Below the pieces are notes generated by a model that worked only from the letters and a program-made list of their open reading frames with translations, was not told where the DNA came from and ran no database searches. This document shows, piece after piece, positions 18,657 through 27,272 of a stretch of 64,000 nt of DNA; position 1 is the first letter of the stretch, and the number at the start of each line of letters is the position of its first letter. The stretch is from the NCBI GenBank assembly GCA_019113175.1, contig DXHY01000031.1, positions 22,354-86,353 of the forward strand, given 5' to 3'. The position numbers and the translations under genes were made by a program. The DNA is from Candidatus Eisenbergiella stercoravium. GTDB lineage: Bacteria > Bacillota > Clostridia > Lachnospirales > Lachnospiraceae.

Positions 18657-18672
18657 ACCTTAAATTTCCCAA
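18643..18672 (-). promoter_or_regulatory. Promoter of the rnf operon
   Basis: TTGGGA (18667-18672) and GATAAT (18643-18648) on the minus strand are 18 bp apart. The start would be near 18636. It overlaps the face-to-face promoter of the divergent yprB-like gene. Confidence 0.55.
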
Positions 18673-18713
18673 AAAAACTACAGAAAACATAAAATTTGTG
18701 ATATATTGTGAAT

Positions 18714-19934
18714 ATGAAAACACAGAAAGAACCAATCCCGGAACAACTGAAAAACCTGGCTGAATCCTGTTTGGGAGACCTTTCCGACGTTGTTTTTTTC
18801 GACATTGAAACCACGGGTCTTTCCAATAAAACGGCCTTTGTTTATCTGATCGGCGCCGCTTTTCTGGAAGGCGGCAGCTTTGTGCTTCACCAGTACCTGG
18901 CGGAGGACCTGTCCGCAGAAGAAGCCATTCTGAAGGCCTTCTCGGAATGCACGAAAGGGAAAAAGAAGTTGATCCACTTCAACGGTTCCACCTTTGACCT
19001 TCCCTTTCTTCAGGCACGATACAAAAAGTACGGTCTGGACTGCTCCGCATCCTCCATGGAGCAGACAGATCTGTACCGCAGAATCAGCCCGTTAAAAAAT
19101 GTGCTTAAGCTTCCCAACTGCAAACTGAAGACTCTGGAGGAATTTCTCGGCAATCATCGGAAGGATCCCTTCACGGGCGGCGAGCTGATCGAGCTGTACC
19201 ATGTTTACCGGCGAGAAAGGGACGAACGGCTCCTGAAGGTCCTTCTTCTTCATAACGCGGAGGATATTCTCGGCATGCTCTCCATCCTTTCCATGCTGGC
19301 CTATCCGGCTCTTTCCGAAGCCCAGGCCCTGCCGCAGGAAGCGGAGATATCCCCCTGTACAGACTATGCGGGAAAGGCGCAAAAAGAACTGCTTCTTCCC
19401 GTTCATTTTGTCCTGTCCCTTCCACAGCCCCTGGCTCTAAATGCTGACGGTATTTTCTTTTCCGGGAGCGGCCTGACAGGACTGCTTAAGGTACCCGTTT
19501 TCTGCGGAGAGCTGAAATACTTTTATCCGGACTATAAAAATTATTCCTATCTGCCGGACGAGGACTGCGCCATCCACAAATCCGTGGCCATCTACGTGGA
19601 CAAGGCACACCGGGTTCCTGCACGGCCGGAAACCTGCTATACCAGAAAGACCGGAGAGTTTCTTCCGCTCTTTCTTCCCGGCAGCAGCAGGGAACACGCG
19701 CCCGAGGAGGCTCTGTTTGCTCCCCTCTTTTTCCGGCAGACTCCGGGAATACAGTCTCCGGGCAGGCAGCCCTCCGGCGGACAGGCATCCAGCGGTCAGC
19801 GTTCCAGCAGACAGACGGCTTCCCACTCTGCTTTCCGGGAAGGATTTTTTGAAGCCGGGGACGCTTTTCTGAAAAATCCTTCTTTGCTGTCCGCCTATGC
19901 AGTGCACCTTCTTGCGCATCTGTTGAAATCATGA
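18714..19934 (+). CDS. YprB-like ribonuclease H-fold exonuclease
   Basis: A 406-residue cytoplasmic protein. The first ~210 residues form an RNase H-like exonuclease domain of the DEDD group: FFDIETTGL (metal-binding Asp/Glu), FNGSTFDLPFL and HNAEDILGM. This matches the YprB family of Firmicutes, whose substrate is not well known. The C-terminal ~190 residues are poorly conserved and include a Gln/Ser/Gly-rich stretch. No good ribosome binding site precedes either the GTG at 18708 or the ATG at 18714; the ATG is preferred. It is transcribed away from the rnf operon. Confidence 0.8.
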   Translation: MKTQKEPIPEQLKNLAESCLGDLSDVVFFDIETTGLSNKTAFVYLIGAAFLEGGSFVLHQYLAEDLSAEEAILKAFSECTKGKKKLIHFNGSTFDLPFLQARYKKYGLDCSASSMEQTDLYRRISPLKNVLKLPNCKLKTLEEFLGNHRKDPFTGGELIELYHVYRRERDERLLKVLLLHNAEDILGMLSILSMLAYPALSEAQALPQEAEISPCTDYAGKAQKELLLPVHFVLSLPQPLALNADGIFFSGSGLTGLLKVPVFCGELKYFYPDYKNYSYLPDEDCAIHKSVAIYVDKAHRVPARPETCYTRKTGEFLPLFLPGSSREHAPEEALFAPLFFRQTPGIQSPGRQPSGGQASSGQRSSRQTASHSAFREGFFEAGDAFLKNPSLLSAYAVHLLAHLLKS

Positions 19935-20026
19935 TGCCATACCTGCCGCTTGACTGCATCTTTCCTGCCGGGCGGATTCCTGCCTTTCACTCTTAAGAAA
20001 TGTGCATCCGGCAGGCGCACCACGTT

Positions 20027-20059
20027 AAAAAGGGATACGGTATCAAAACCGTATCCCTT
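20027..20059 (-). terminator. Rho-independent terminator of the cmk-ispH-rpsA operon
   Basis: A 12-bp perfect stem (AAGGGATACGGT / ACCGTATCCCTT) with a six-base loop is followed on the minus strand by three more T residues (five in all with the stem end). Read on the plus strand it is followed by TCTATTTTC, so it may also end the yprB-like transcript. Confidence 0.88.
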
Positions 20060-20091
20060 CTATTTTCAGTTCTACTATTACGCTCTACGCC

Positions 20092-21249
20092 TTATTCAGC
20101 GTCGTCTCCCTGCTGCGCGATCACCGCATCAATATCTACGGGAACCACATCAGAATCTGCTTCCTTCTCAGCGGGCTCTTCCTTCGCTTCCTTGGGCTCA
20201 TTCAGCAGAGCCTTAATGCTCAGGCTGATCTTCTTATCCGCTTCATTGAAGTCAACCACCTTCGCGGTGATCTCCTGACCGGTCTTGAGAACATCTGACG
20301 GCTTATCCACATGCTCCTTCGCGATCTGAGATACATGAAGCAGAGCGTCCACGCCGGGCTCCAGCTCGATGAAAGCGCCGAAGTCGGTCATTCTTGCAAC
20401 CTTTCCGGTCACAACGTTGCCTACCGCATACTTCTCAGCCGCATTTCTCCAGGGATTTGCATCCTCGAACTTCATGGTGAGAGCGATTTTGGTTCCGTTG
20501 ATATCCTTGATCTGAACCTTCACCTTGTCGCCAACCTTGAATACCTTTCTGGGATGCTCAATTCTGCCCCAGGACATCTCGGAAATATGAAGCAGTCCAT
20601 CCGCTCCTCCCAGATCGATGAAGGCACCGAAGTCGGTTACATTCTTGACAACGCCTTCCACCATATCTCCTACATGGATTCTCTCCAGAAGTTCCTTCTG
20701 CATCTCAGCCTTTCTCGCAAGGATGAGCTGCTTACGGTCGCCAATATATCTTCTTCTCTTCGGATTGTACTCGCTGATCACGAATTCAATCTCCTGTCCC
20801 GCATACTTGCCGAGATCCTTCTCGTAAGTGTCGGAAACCAGGCTGGCGGGAATGAAAATTCTTACCTCGTCCACGATAACGCTCAGGCCGCCTTCCAGCA
20901 CCTGGGTAACCTTCGCCTTCAGAACCTCGTGATTGTTATAAGCCTCTTCGATTCTCTTGTTTCCTCTGTCGGCCGCCAGACGCTTATAGGAAAGGATAAC
21001 CTGTCCATCTCCGTCATTGACCTTCAGAACCTTGACTTCCATCTTGTCACCAGGCTTAACGACCGTCGTCATATCAACGCTTGAATCGTTAGTGTACTCA
21101 TTTCTGGTAAGAACTCCGTCAGACTTGTATCCAATGTTAAGGATCACTTCTTCAGGCTTCACGTCAATGACTGTGCCTTCCACAACCTCACCGGCGTGTA
21201 TTGTTTTTAATGACTCCTCCAACATTTGTTCAAAAGTTAACTCTGACAT
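20092..21249 (-). CDS. rpsA: 30S ribosomal protein S1 (four S1 repeats)
   Basis: A 385-residue RNA-binding protein with four S1 (OB-fold) repeats: about residues 18-88, 105-172, 190-258 and 275-345. The last two show the canonical VTDFGAFIDLGG..GLLHISEMS and MTDFGAFIELEPG..ALLHVSQIA pattern. An acidic tail follows. The protein helps mRNA binding by the 30S subunit or has a related RNA role. The ATG at 21249 lies inside the 3' end of ispH (20-base overlap, different frame), with AGGAGG nine bases upstream. In several Clostridia ispH and rpsA are fused into one protein; here they are separate. Confidence 0.94.
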   Translation of the reverse strand: MSELTFEQMLEESLKTIHAGEVVEGTVIDVKPEEVILNIGYKSDGVLTRNEYTNDSSVDMTTVVKPGDKMEVKVLKVNDGDGQVILSYKRLAADRGNKRIEEAYNNHEVLKAKVTQVLEGGLSVIVDEVRIFIPASLVSDTYEKDLGKYAGQEIEFVISEYNPKRRRYIGDRKQLILARKAEMQKELLERIHVGDMVEGVVKNVTDFGAFIDLGGADGLLHISEMSWGRIEHPRKVFKVGDKVKVQIKDINGTKIALTMKFEDANPWRNAAEKYAVGNVVTGKVARMTDFGAFIELEPGVDALLHVSQIAKEHVDKPSDVLKTGQEITAKVVDFNEADKKISLSIKALLNEPKEAKEEPAEKEADSDVVPVDIDAVIAQQGDDAE

Positions 21250-22126
21250 AATTTTGAACCTCCTCGATTAATTTATTCGGGGTAGACGCTCCGGCTGTAA
21301 TACCTACCAGGCGGACAGCTTCCGGCAGTTCTAAATGCAAGTCATCCAGTGTCTGTATCAAACAGGTGTGAGCACATTCCCTGGAACAGATCTCGTACAG
21401 CTTCCTGGTATTGGAACTGTGCTTTCCACCGATCACTATCATAGCATCGACCTTAGCTGCAATATCCTTTGCCTCAGTTTGTCTCTCCTCAGTTGCGTTA
21501 CAGATAGTATTCACAACACTAATATCATAACCTCTTTTTTGAAAAATTTCAACTAATTCTTGAAATTTATTGTAGTTAAATGTCGTCTGCGACACAATAC
21601 ACAGTTTTTCTCCCTCTTTCGAAGAGAATTGAGCGGCCTCTTCCTCCGATTCAACCACTACCGCAGGAGTCACCGACCAGCCCATGATCCCTTCCACCTC
21701 AGGGTGTCCTGCGTTTCCGATGATGACGATTTTCTTTCCTTCCGTGCTTTCCTTCTCCACGATTCTGTGGATCCGCTTCACAAACGGACAGGTGGCATCG
21801 ATGCAGGAGAGGCCCTTCTTTTCAATCTTTTCCTGAATCCGCTTCGGCACGCCGTGGGAGCGGATGATCACCGTCCCCTCTGTAAGCGCGTCCAGGGCTC
21901 CTTCTGATTCCAGCACCCGGACACCTCTGTTTTCCAGATCCTGTACCACAATCTCATTGTGAATGATCGGCCCGTAGGTGTAGATGGGCTTTGCAGAGGG
22001 CTGACCTGCCGGGGCAGGGTCTGCCCCGGCGGCCTTCGCCGCCGCTTCGATCTGCTCATATACCTGATCCACGGCGCGCTTCACTCCAAAACAGAAGCCC
22101 GCGCTCTTTGCAAGAATTACTTCCAT
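21230..22126 (-). CDS. ispH: 4-hydroxy-3-methylbut-2-enyl diphosphate reductase
   Basis: A 298-residue 4Fe-4S enzyme that makes IPP and DMAPP in the last step of the MEP isoprenoid pathway. The three cluster cysteines are in AGFCFGVKRA (Cys12), DATCPFV (about Cys110) and NTICNATEERQ (about Cys208). There is an Ala/Pro-rich insertion (about residues 28-47) not seen in typical IspH. The gene starts two bases after the cmk stop and overlaps rpsA. Needs reduced ferredoxin or flavodoxin as electron donor. Confidence 0.95.
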   Translation of the reverse strand: MEVILAKSAGFCFGVKRAVDQVYEQIEAAAKAAGADPAPAGQPSAKPIYTYGPIIHNEIVVQDLENRGVRVLESEGALDALTEGTVIIRSHGVPKRIQEKIEKKGLSCIDATCPFVKRIHRIVEKESTEGKKIVIIGNAGHPEVEGIMGWSVTPAVVVESEEEAAQFSSKEGEKLCIVSQTTFNYNKFQELVEIFQKRGYDISVVNTICNATEERQTEAKDIAAKVDAMIVIGGKHSSNTRKLYEICSRECAHTCLIQTLDDLHLELPEAVRLVGITAGASTPNKLIEEVQNYVRVNF

Positions 22127-22128
22127 AA

Positions 22129-22803
22129 TTATATGCAGCCTTTCTGCCTGCAGATGGAAAGCACCGCTTCCACCGCCTGGTCAATGGTCATATCCGAAGT
22201 ATCCAGATGCACCGCGTCCTCCGCTTCCCGAAGCGGAGAAATCTCCCGGTTTCTGTCATCCTCGTCCCGTTTGATAATCTTTGCTTCTACACTTTCCAGC
22301 GTTTCCGGGGTGTCTCCCTTTGCGGTAAGCTCATCGAATCTTCTCTTCGCCCGCACTGCCGTACTGGCCGTGAGAAAAATCTTCACATCTGCATCCGGAA
22401 GGATACAGGTTCCGATGTCCCGTCCGTCCATGAGGACATTATTCTGAGCGGCAAGACTTCTCTGCAGATCCAGAAGCTTTGCCCGCACCGCGGGAACTGC
22501 AGAAGCTGCGGAAGACATTCTTGTCACCTCATCGGTACGGATCAGGCCGTTCACATTTTCTCCGTTCAGGCTGACAACCTGCTCTCCGTCCTGATAGGTG
22601 ATGGACACATCCGCTCCCACACACCGTTCTGCGATCGCTTCCTTCTCCTCCGGCTTCACACCCTGCCGGATCAGGTACAGAGCGATGGCCCGGTACATGG
22701 CTCCGGTATCCACATAAATAAAACCCAGCTTTTCGGCCGCTCTGCGGGCGACGGTACTTTTTCCCGCACCTGCCGGTCCGTCAATTGCGATATTGATGCT
22801 CAT
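22129..22803 (-). CDS. cmk: Cytidylate kinase
   Basis: A 224-residue nucleoside monophosphate kinase that phosphorylates CMP and dCMP. The P-loop is IDGPAGAGKSTVARR at residues 6-20, and the DGRDIGT motif (about residue 105) is the CMP-binding element. The ATG at 22803 is preferred, six bases after GGAG; an ATG 12 bases upstream has a weaker site. It is the first gene of the cmk-ispH-rpsA operon. Confidence 0.95.
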   Translation of the reverse strand: MSINIAIDGPAGAGKSTVARRAAEKLGFIYVDTGAMYRAIALYLIRQGVKPEEKEAIAERCVGADVSITYQDGEQVVSLNGENVNGLIRTDEVTRMSSAASAVPAVRAKLLDLQRSLAAQNNVLMDGRDIGTCILPDADVKIFLTASTAVRAKRRFDELTAKGDTPETLESVEAKIIKRDEDDRNREISPLREAEDAVHLDTSDMTIDQAVEAVLSICRQKGCI

Positions 22804-22834
22804 GACTGTCTCCATTTCTTTTCTTCATTCACCG

Positions 22835-22866
22835 AAAAAAGCGGAATGAATGACAATTCCGCTTTT
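22835..22866 (-). terminator. Terminator-like hairpin in the cmk leader
   Basis: An 11-bp stem (AAAAGCGGAAT / ATTCCGCTTTT) with an eight-base loop is followed by a T-run on the minus strand. It could end the upstream membrane-protein transcript, but it also lies about 10 bases downstream of the predicted cmk start site, so it can act as an attenuator as well. Confidence 0.8.
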
Positions 22867-22881
22867 CTCTTTTTCTATTTG

Positions 22882-22910
22882 ATTATATCCGAATTCCTTT
22901 TTTTGTGCAA
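22882..22910 (-). promoter_or_regulatory. Promoter of the cmk-ispH-rpsA operon
   Basis: TTGCAC (22905-22910) and a perfect TATAAT (22882-22887) on the minus strand, 17 bp apart. The start would be near 22875. Confidence 0.75.
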
Positions 22911-23013
22911 TTCCCGATTTTCCCGGAGATTGTCTGCCTTATAATACCAGAAACGAAGAGGCCAGGCAAGGGAACGACTTATACGGATACGGGCGGGGCG
23001 GCGTATACGCCTT

Positions 23014-24039
23014 CTAGCCCGCCACGAACGCCTGCATCGCCAGATAAATATTCAGGGCGGAGGCAGCTCCCAGCAGAAGCGCGGCCCAGTTCAGGATGAG
23101 AAAGCAGACTCTCACGGCTCCTTTCTCCCATTCTTTTTTACGGAGAGCCAGAAACAGATCTGCCGCGGAAAGCAGGATGGGAAACAGGAAGATGAAAAGA
23201 TTGTCTGCCGTTGAAAACCAGTCGATATATTCATATTCATCAACAATCCACGCTCCGTTCAGCTGAAGCTGCATTCCGAAGCGGAACAGAAACAGCAGAC
23301 ATACCGTCTGAACCACATAAACGATTCTTCTTTTTTCCCCGCTCCTGTTCCGGCCCTCCCCGGATTCAGCCAGCTCCATATCCACATTTCGGAAGCGAAG
23401 CCACAGGTACAAAAGGAGGACACCAAGCGCCAGACAGACGAGAATCAGGCAGTTCATCCACAGCACGGTTTCTTCATCCTGACCGTGTCCCATATTGATA
23501 AGAAAATAGGCAAGGCAGTATTCCAGTATCCCCGCCAGCAGAAAAAACGCTCCGGACAGCTCCAGCATGAACTTAAGCAGCCTGCAAAGCCTCTCCCTCT
23601 GCCAGAAGCACAGGAGAAAAAAGAGGGCAAAAATCCCCAGGCTGACCGCCCCTTCCCGCACACTGAGAGGATGCGTCACAAGACCGAACGCATTCCACGG
23701 CCTGTTCAGCCCGTCATCCATAATCTGTGCCGGCATATGGAGCAGAAGCTCCGTACAGTGCCAAAAAATCCCCCACACCAGAGCCGAGCTTCCTCTACCC
23801 CAGCCATAGCTCCACAGCCAGCAACCTTCCAGCACTCCAAGAAACCATACGGAATCCAGCGAGCCCGCCGCGAACAGGCGCCGCAGGACCTCAATGACGC
23901 AAAGCAGGGCAAACCACAGCCGGACTCCCAGCCTTTTTCCCCCTTTATACTCCTCTTTTCCGTAAAGATGAAAAAAGGCTCCCACCAGTATTCCCATATG
24001 CAGCGCAGTTTCCATCCCTGCAAAAACCAATGTCAGCAT
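23014..24039 (-). CDS. Multi-pass membrane protein of unknown function
   Basis: A 341-residue protein I do not recognise. It has about eight predicted membrane helices, many Trp, Leu and Phe residues, and a short basic/acidic loop (MELAESGEGRNRSGEKRR, about residues 223-240). The topology resembles the sensor part of some membrane histidine kinases but no kinase domain is present. The ATG at 24039 follows GGAGGG. It is alone on its strand between the cmk leader and a divergent gene at 24275. Confidence 0.65.
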   Translation of the reverse strand: MLTLVFAGMETALHMGILVGAFFHLYGKEEYKGGKRLGVRLWFALLCVIEVLRRLFAAGSLDSVWFLGVLEGCWLWSYGWGRGSSALVWGIFWHCTELLLHMPAQIMDDGLNRPWNAFGLVTHPLSVREGAVSLGIFALFFLLCFWQRERLCRLLKFMLELSGAFFLLAGILEYCLAYFLINMGHGQDEETVLWMNCLILVCLALGVLLLYLWLRFRNVDMELAESGEGRNRSGEKRRIVYVVQTVCLLFLFRFGMQLQLNGAWIVDEYEYIDWFSTADNLFIFLFPILLSAADLFLALRKKEWEKGAVRVCFLILNWAALLLGAASALNIYLAMQAFVAG

Positions 24040-24068
24040 TCCCTTTCCCTCCGCTCTCTTTTTTCATG

Positions 24069-24077
24069 ATTATAACA
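24069..24077 (-). promoter_or_regulatory. Extended -10 promoter of the membrane-protein gene
   Basis: TGTTATAAT on the minus strand, 30 bases before the start codon at 24039. No clear -35 box. Confidence 0.45.
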
Positions 24078-24274
24078 CAGAAAAAACAAAAATAGGGAGA
24101 TGTGGCCTGAAACGTCGGATTTTGTTCCTGCTTTCCTGCATCGGAAATTTTCTTCCGGTAAAATTTTCGGATTTCGGGCAGAAAAACCGGCCACGGAGTC
24201 TGCCGGATATGATACAATCTATGAAAGGATTTTTCCTGCTCTGACACAATAAAAAGTGAAAGGATACGGATATT

Positions 24275-24913
24275 TTGAAAACCTATGTGGCAGATCCCAA
24301 AATTGCAAGGAAATGGTACTTAAAGAAAAGAAAAGCCTATAAAACCTATTGGATTGGCATGGTTATGATGTGGGGAGCTCTCTGCCTCATCCTCCTTCTG
24401 GATCTCTCTTTTCTTCTGAGAGCGGATGGAATCGAACAGCTCGTCGAGGTTCTGCTGTTATGTGCCTGCGCAGATATCCTGCCGGGAATCGCGGCAGTGC
24501 TTGGCTATGCGTTCATTAAGGCGGGAGGTCTTGAGTTTCTGATGCGCCGTCCTTCGGAAAAATGTATCTTCGATGAAGAATCCTTCACACTGGAATATAT
24601 TCCGGAGCCCGGAAGCCAGGAACGCGAACCGAGAAACTACTACCTGATCCGGCACAGGATCCTGTATCAGGATATCCGAAGTGTGGACTATGAGGAAGAG
24701 TTGGGGCGCATCACCATCCACGGAACGCATACCATCCTGAAATATTATCAGACGAAGGATTCCAAAAAATATGCAGATACTCAGACTATCACCCTGCCCT
24801 TCTCCATATTCTGCCGTTATCCGGACTTTGACGAATTGAAGGACAGGCTGATGGGACTGGGCCAGAATGATTTTCCTGCCGGTTACAGTCATGTATCCTC
24901 TTCACAAAAGTAA
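24275..24913 (+). CDS. Two-helix membrane protein with a possible YcxB-like PH domain
   Basis: A 212-residue protein with a basic N terminus, two predicted membrane helices (about residues 27-48 and 58-83) and a soluble beta-rich C-terminal part. The order helix pair, then a PH-like domain, resembles YcxB family proteins, and a clearer YcxB-like gene lies 420 bases away. The likely start is a TTG at 24275; AAAGGA lies 12 bases upstream, so it is not certain. Its 3' end overlaps the convergent lipoprotein gene by 25 bases. Function unknown. Confidence 0.6.
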   Translation: MKTYVADPKIARKWYLKKRKAYKTYWIGMVMMWGALCLILLLDLSFLLRADGIEQLVEVLLLCACADILPGIAAVLGYAFIKAGGLEFLMRRPSEKCIFDEESFTLEYIPEPGSQEREPRNYYLIRHRILYQDIRSVDYEEELGRITIHGTHTILKYYQTKDSKKYADTQTITLPFSIFCRYPDFDELKDRLMGLGQNDFPAGYSHVSSSQK

Positions 24914-25245
24914 AGAAGTTCCTTATCCGTGAGATACGGGCCAATGCGTTCTGTTTCATTCTCGATTCCATATACCAGAGCCTTTGCCGTATCCTCCAGA
25001 GGAAATGCCCTCCATCCGGATTTCTCCTTTATCTGATTCAAAACATCTACATCCGCACAGTCAAGCACAACGAAAGTGGTTCCATCCCCATGAAATCCCC
25101 CTTGAGTGTCCGACGCCGAAATCACCTCACAGGCTGAGACATCAATTCCGAGTTCTCCGGAAACCTCAGACTGCAGGCTTTCCTCTCCACAGGCGCTTAA
25201 AATCAGGAATGCAACAACAGACAGCATACAAAAACTTCTTTTCAT
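24889..25245 (-). CDS. Small lipoprotein of unknown function
   Basis: A 118-residue protein with a lipoprotein signal peptide (MKRSFCMLSVVAFLILSAC, lipobox LSAC, Cys19 to be lipidated). The mature part is acidic, with no recognised domain. AGGAGGGG lies seven bases before the ATG at 25245. It follows the YcxB-like gene by 90 bases on the same strand and may be cotranscribed. Confidence 0.7.
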   Translation of the reverse strand: MKRSFCMLSVVAFLILSACGEESLQSEVSGELGIDVSACEVISASDTQGGFHGDGTTFVVLDCADVDVLNQIKEKSGWRAFPLEDTAKALVYGIENETERIGPYLTDKELLYFCEEDT

Positions 25246-25334
25246 CTTGTCCCCTCCTGCAACACCGGCATTTTCCCCGACTGAGATAGGTACACTTCCC
25301 GGTCTGCGATATTTCCGTCCGAATATCCCCCGGC

Positions 25335-25850
25335 TCAGACACGTCCGGATACAGGGATTACCTTCTGTCCTGTTCTGTCTTCCATAAAGCTGCGGAATTC
25401 TCCGGCATTTCCGCCCGTCAACCGCTTCTTGTCATAAGCCTGAGCATGGTTGTTGCTGAGTACAAATACGAAGTAATTCTGATCCTCCGTCACATATTTG
25501 ATCCTGTCATAACGGAATTCGGTCTTTCCGATCTTTGTAATCGACAGAAATTTATCCTGATAAAACTGGACCCTGCAGTGCTCCGTTCCCGGCAGGACTC
25601 TCTTTTTTGCCATATAACCGTTCATCCTGTCTTCAAACAAGAGAAAAAGGACCAGAATAATAATCGCAGTCAGAGTTACCACGTTAACCCCCAGCATGAC
25701 TGTGACGAGAATCCCCAGAACCGTCACTGTCCACCCGAAGATATGGGTTCTCCTGTTCTGCTTCTTCCTTATGGTCTTTCTGAGCGCTCTTGCCATCGCA
25801 GAAAGCGCATCGATGTCATAATCTGTCTCAAAGGTAAATTTCTGTTCCAT
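25335..25850 (-). CDS. YcxB-family membrane protein
   Basis: A 171-residue protein with two adjacent membrane helices (about residues 38-72) and a C-terminal PH-like domain in which FYQDKFLSITKIGKTEFRYDRIKYVTEDQNYFVFVLSNN shows the usual alternating pattern of YcxB-like proteins. Role unknown. GAAGGAGG precedes the ATG at 25850. Confidence 0.7.
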   Translation of the reverse strand: MEQKFTFETDYDIDALSAMARALRKTIRKKQNRRTHIFGWTVTVLGILVTVMLGVNVVTLTAIIILVLFLLFEDRMNGYMAKKRVLPGTEHCRVQFYQDKFLSITKIGKTEFRYDRIKYVTEDQNYFVFVLSNNHAQAYDKKRLTGGNAGEFRSFMEDRTGQKVIPVSGRV

Positions 25851-25931
25851 ATGAACCTCCTTCTTTCCGCTGCCCGCATCGCGCCGAACTCGTCATACCG
25901 TCCGTGACTGCAAAAAACACCTGAATATTCC

Positions 25932-27272
25932 TCACGGCACACTCTCCCCCGCCAGATGTCCGGTGGACCAGGCGATCTGCAGGTTGAAGCCGCCGGTGAG
26001 CGCATCCAGATCCAGAAGCTCTCCCGCCAGGTAAAGGCCGGAAACCAGTCTGGATTCCATGGTGGATGGATTCACCTCCCGGACGCTGACGCCGCCTCTT
26101 GTGATAATGGCCTCCGGGAAGCCACGCGTTCCTGTCACATGAAGCTCCACATTCTTTATGCGGGCGGCAAATTCCTGACGCTCCTGTCTGGTGATATCGT
26201 GTACCCGTTTTTCGGGATCGATGCCGGAAAGAGCTATCATCACGGGAGTCAGACGGGCAGGAAAGAGTCCGTCCACCGCGTTTCTGAACTGGCGGTTCTT
26301 CGCCTCCTCAAAATCCCGGAGGAGCCGTCTGTCCAGCTGCTCCTCGGAAAGAGCAGGCTTCAGGTCCAGCTTCAGGACCGCATCCACTTTTTCAGTCTCG
26401 TCCGTCTTTCCTTTCTTCTTTCCGCCCTTCATTACGCCTGTACGATAATAGCTGCTTGCGCTTAAAATCAGAGGACCGCTCACACCGAAGTGGGTGAAAA
26501 GCATCTCCCCGAAGCCCTCATAAACCTTCTTTTTTCCCAGGAAGAGGGCGGCGGAGACATTTTTCAGAGCCAGGCCCTGGAGACTTTTGCACCAGTCCTC
26601 CTCGACGGTGAAGGGAACCAGCGAGGGCTCGCAGGGCACCAGCGTATGCCCCAGCTTCTGTGCCATCCGGTGGCCGTCTCCGGTGGAGCCGGTTGCGGGA
26701 TAGGAAAGGCCGCCGCTGCACAGAATGACCGCATCCGCGGGAAGCTCCTCTCCGGACAGAAGGCGCACACCGCGCACCGCCCGTCCGGACGGCCAATTTC
26801 TCCCGGATGCTTTCTGCTCATCGATTTCCTGTCCGTCCCCTCCATGGGCATCGGCTTCCTGAACGAGAATCTCCTTTACCGATGTGTGCAGACGCACCGT
26901 AACGCCGAGACGTTCCAGCTCTTTTGCCAGCGTCCGTATGATGTCTGAAGAATGGTCGGATACCGGGAAAACCCGGTTTCCACGCTCCACCTTCAGCGGG
27001 CAGCCTCTTTTCTCAAAAAATTCCTGTACCGCTCCATTGTCAAAGCCGTAAATGGCGCTGTACAGGAATCTGGGATTACTGACCACGCTGTCGAACAGCT
27101 CCTGGGTATCGCAGGCGTTTGTCAGATTGCAGCGGCCTTTTCCCGTGATATAGATTTTCTTTCCCAGCTTTTCATTTTTCTCCAGAAGGAGAACCTGATG
27201 CCCCTTCTGTGCGGCTGCTGCTGCCGCCATCATGCCCGCGGCGCCGCCGCCGATCACAATCACTCTGCTCAT
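25932..27272 (-). CDS. FAD-dependent oxidoreductase of the HI0933/YhiN family
   Basis: A 446-residue flavoprotein. The N-terminal dinucleotide-binding motif VIGGGAAGMMAAAAAAQKG (residues 5-23) and the C-terminal GLYLAGELLDLDALTGGFNLQIAWSTG pattern are diagnostic. A family-specific helical insertion lies in the middle. The family's substrate is not settled. Two low-complexity, charged inserts (about residues 135-150 and 275-290) are extra. The ATG at 27272 overlaps the stop of the RpiR regulator gene as ATGA, so the two are cotranslated. Confidence 0.9.
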   Translation of the reverse strand: MSRVIVIGGGAAGMMAAAAAAQKGHQVLLLEKNEKLGKKIYITGKGRCNLTNACDTQELFDSVVSNPRFLYSAIYGFDNGAVQEFFEKRGCPLKVERGNRVFPVSDHSSDIIRTLAKELERLGVTVRLHTSVKEILVQEADAHGGDGQEIDEQKASGRNWPSGRAVRGVRLLSGEELPADAVILCSGGLSYPATGSTGDGHRMAQKLGHTLVPCEPSLVPFTVEEDWCKSLQGLALKNVSAALFLGKKKVYEGFGEMLFTHFGVSGPLILSASSYYRTGVMKGGKKKGKTDETEKVDAVLKLDLKPALSEEQLDRRLLRDFEEAKNRQFRNAVDGLFPARLTPVMIALSGIDPEKRVHDITRQERQEFAARIKNVELHVTGTRGFPEAIITRGGVSVREVNPSTMESRLVSGLYLAGELLDLDALTGGFNLQIAWSTGHLAGESVP

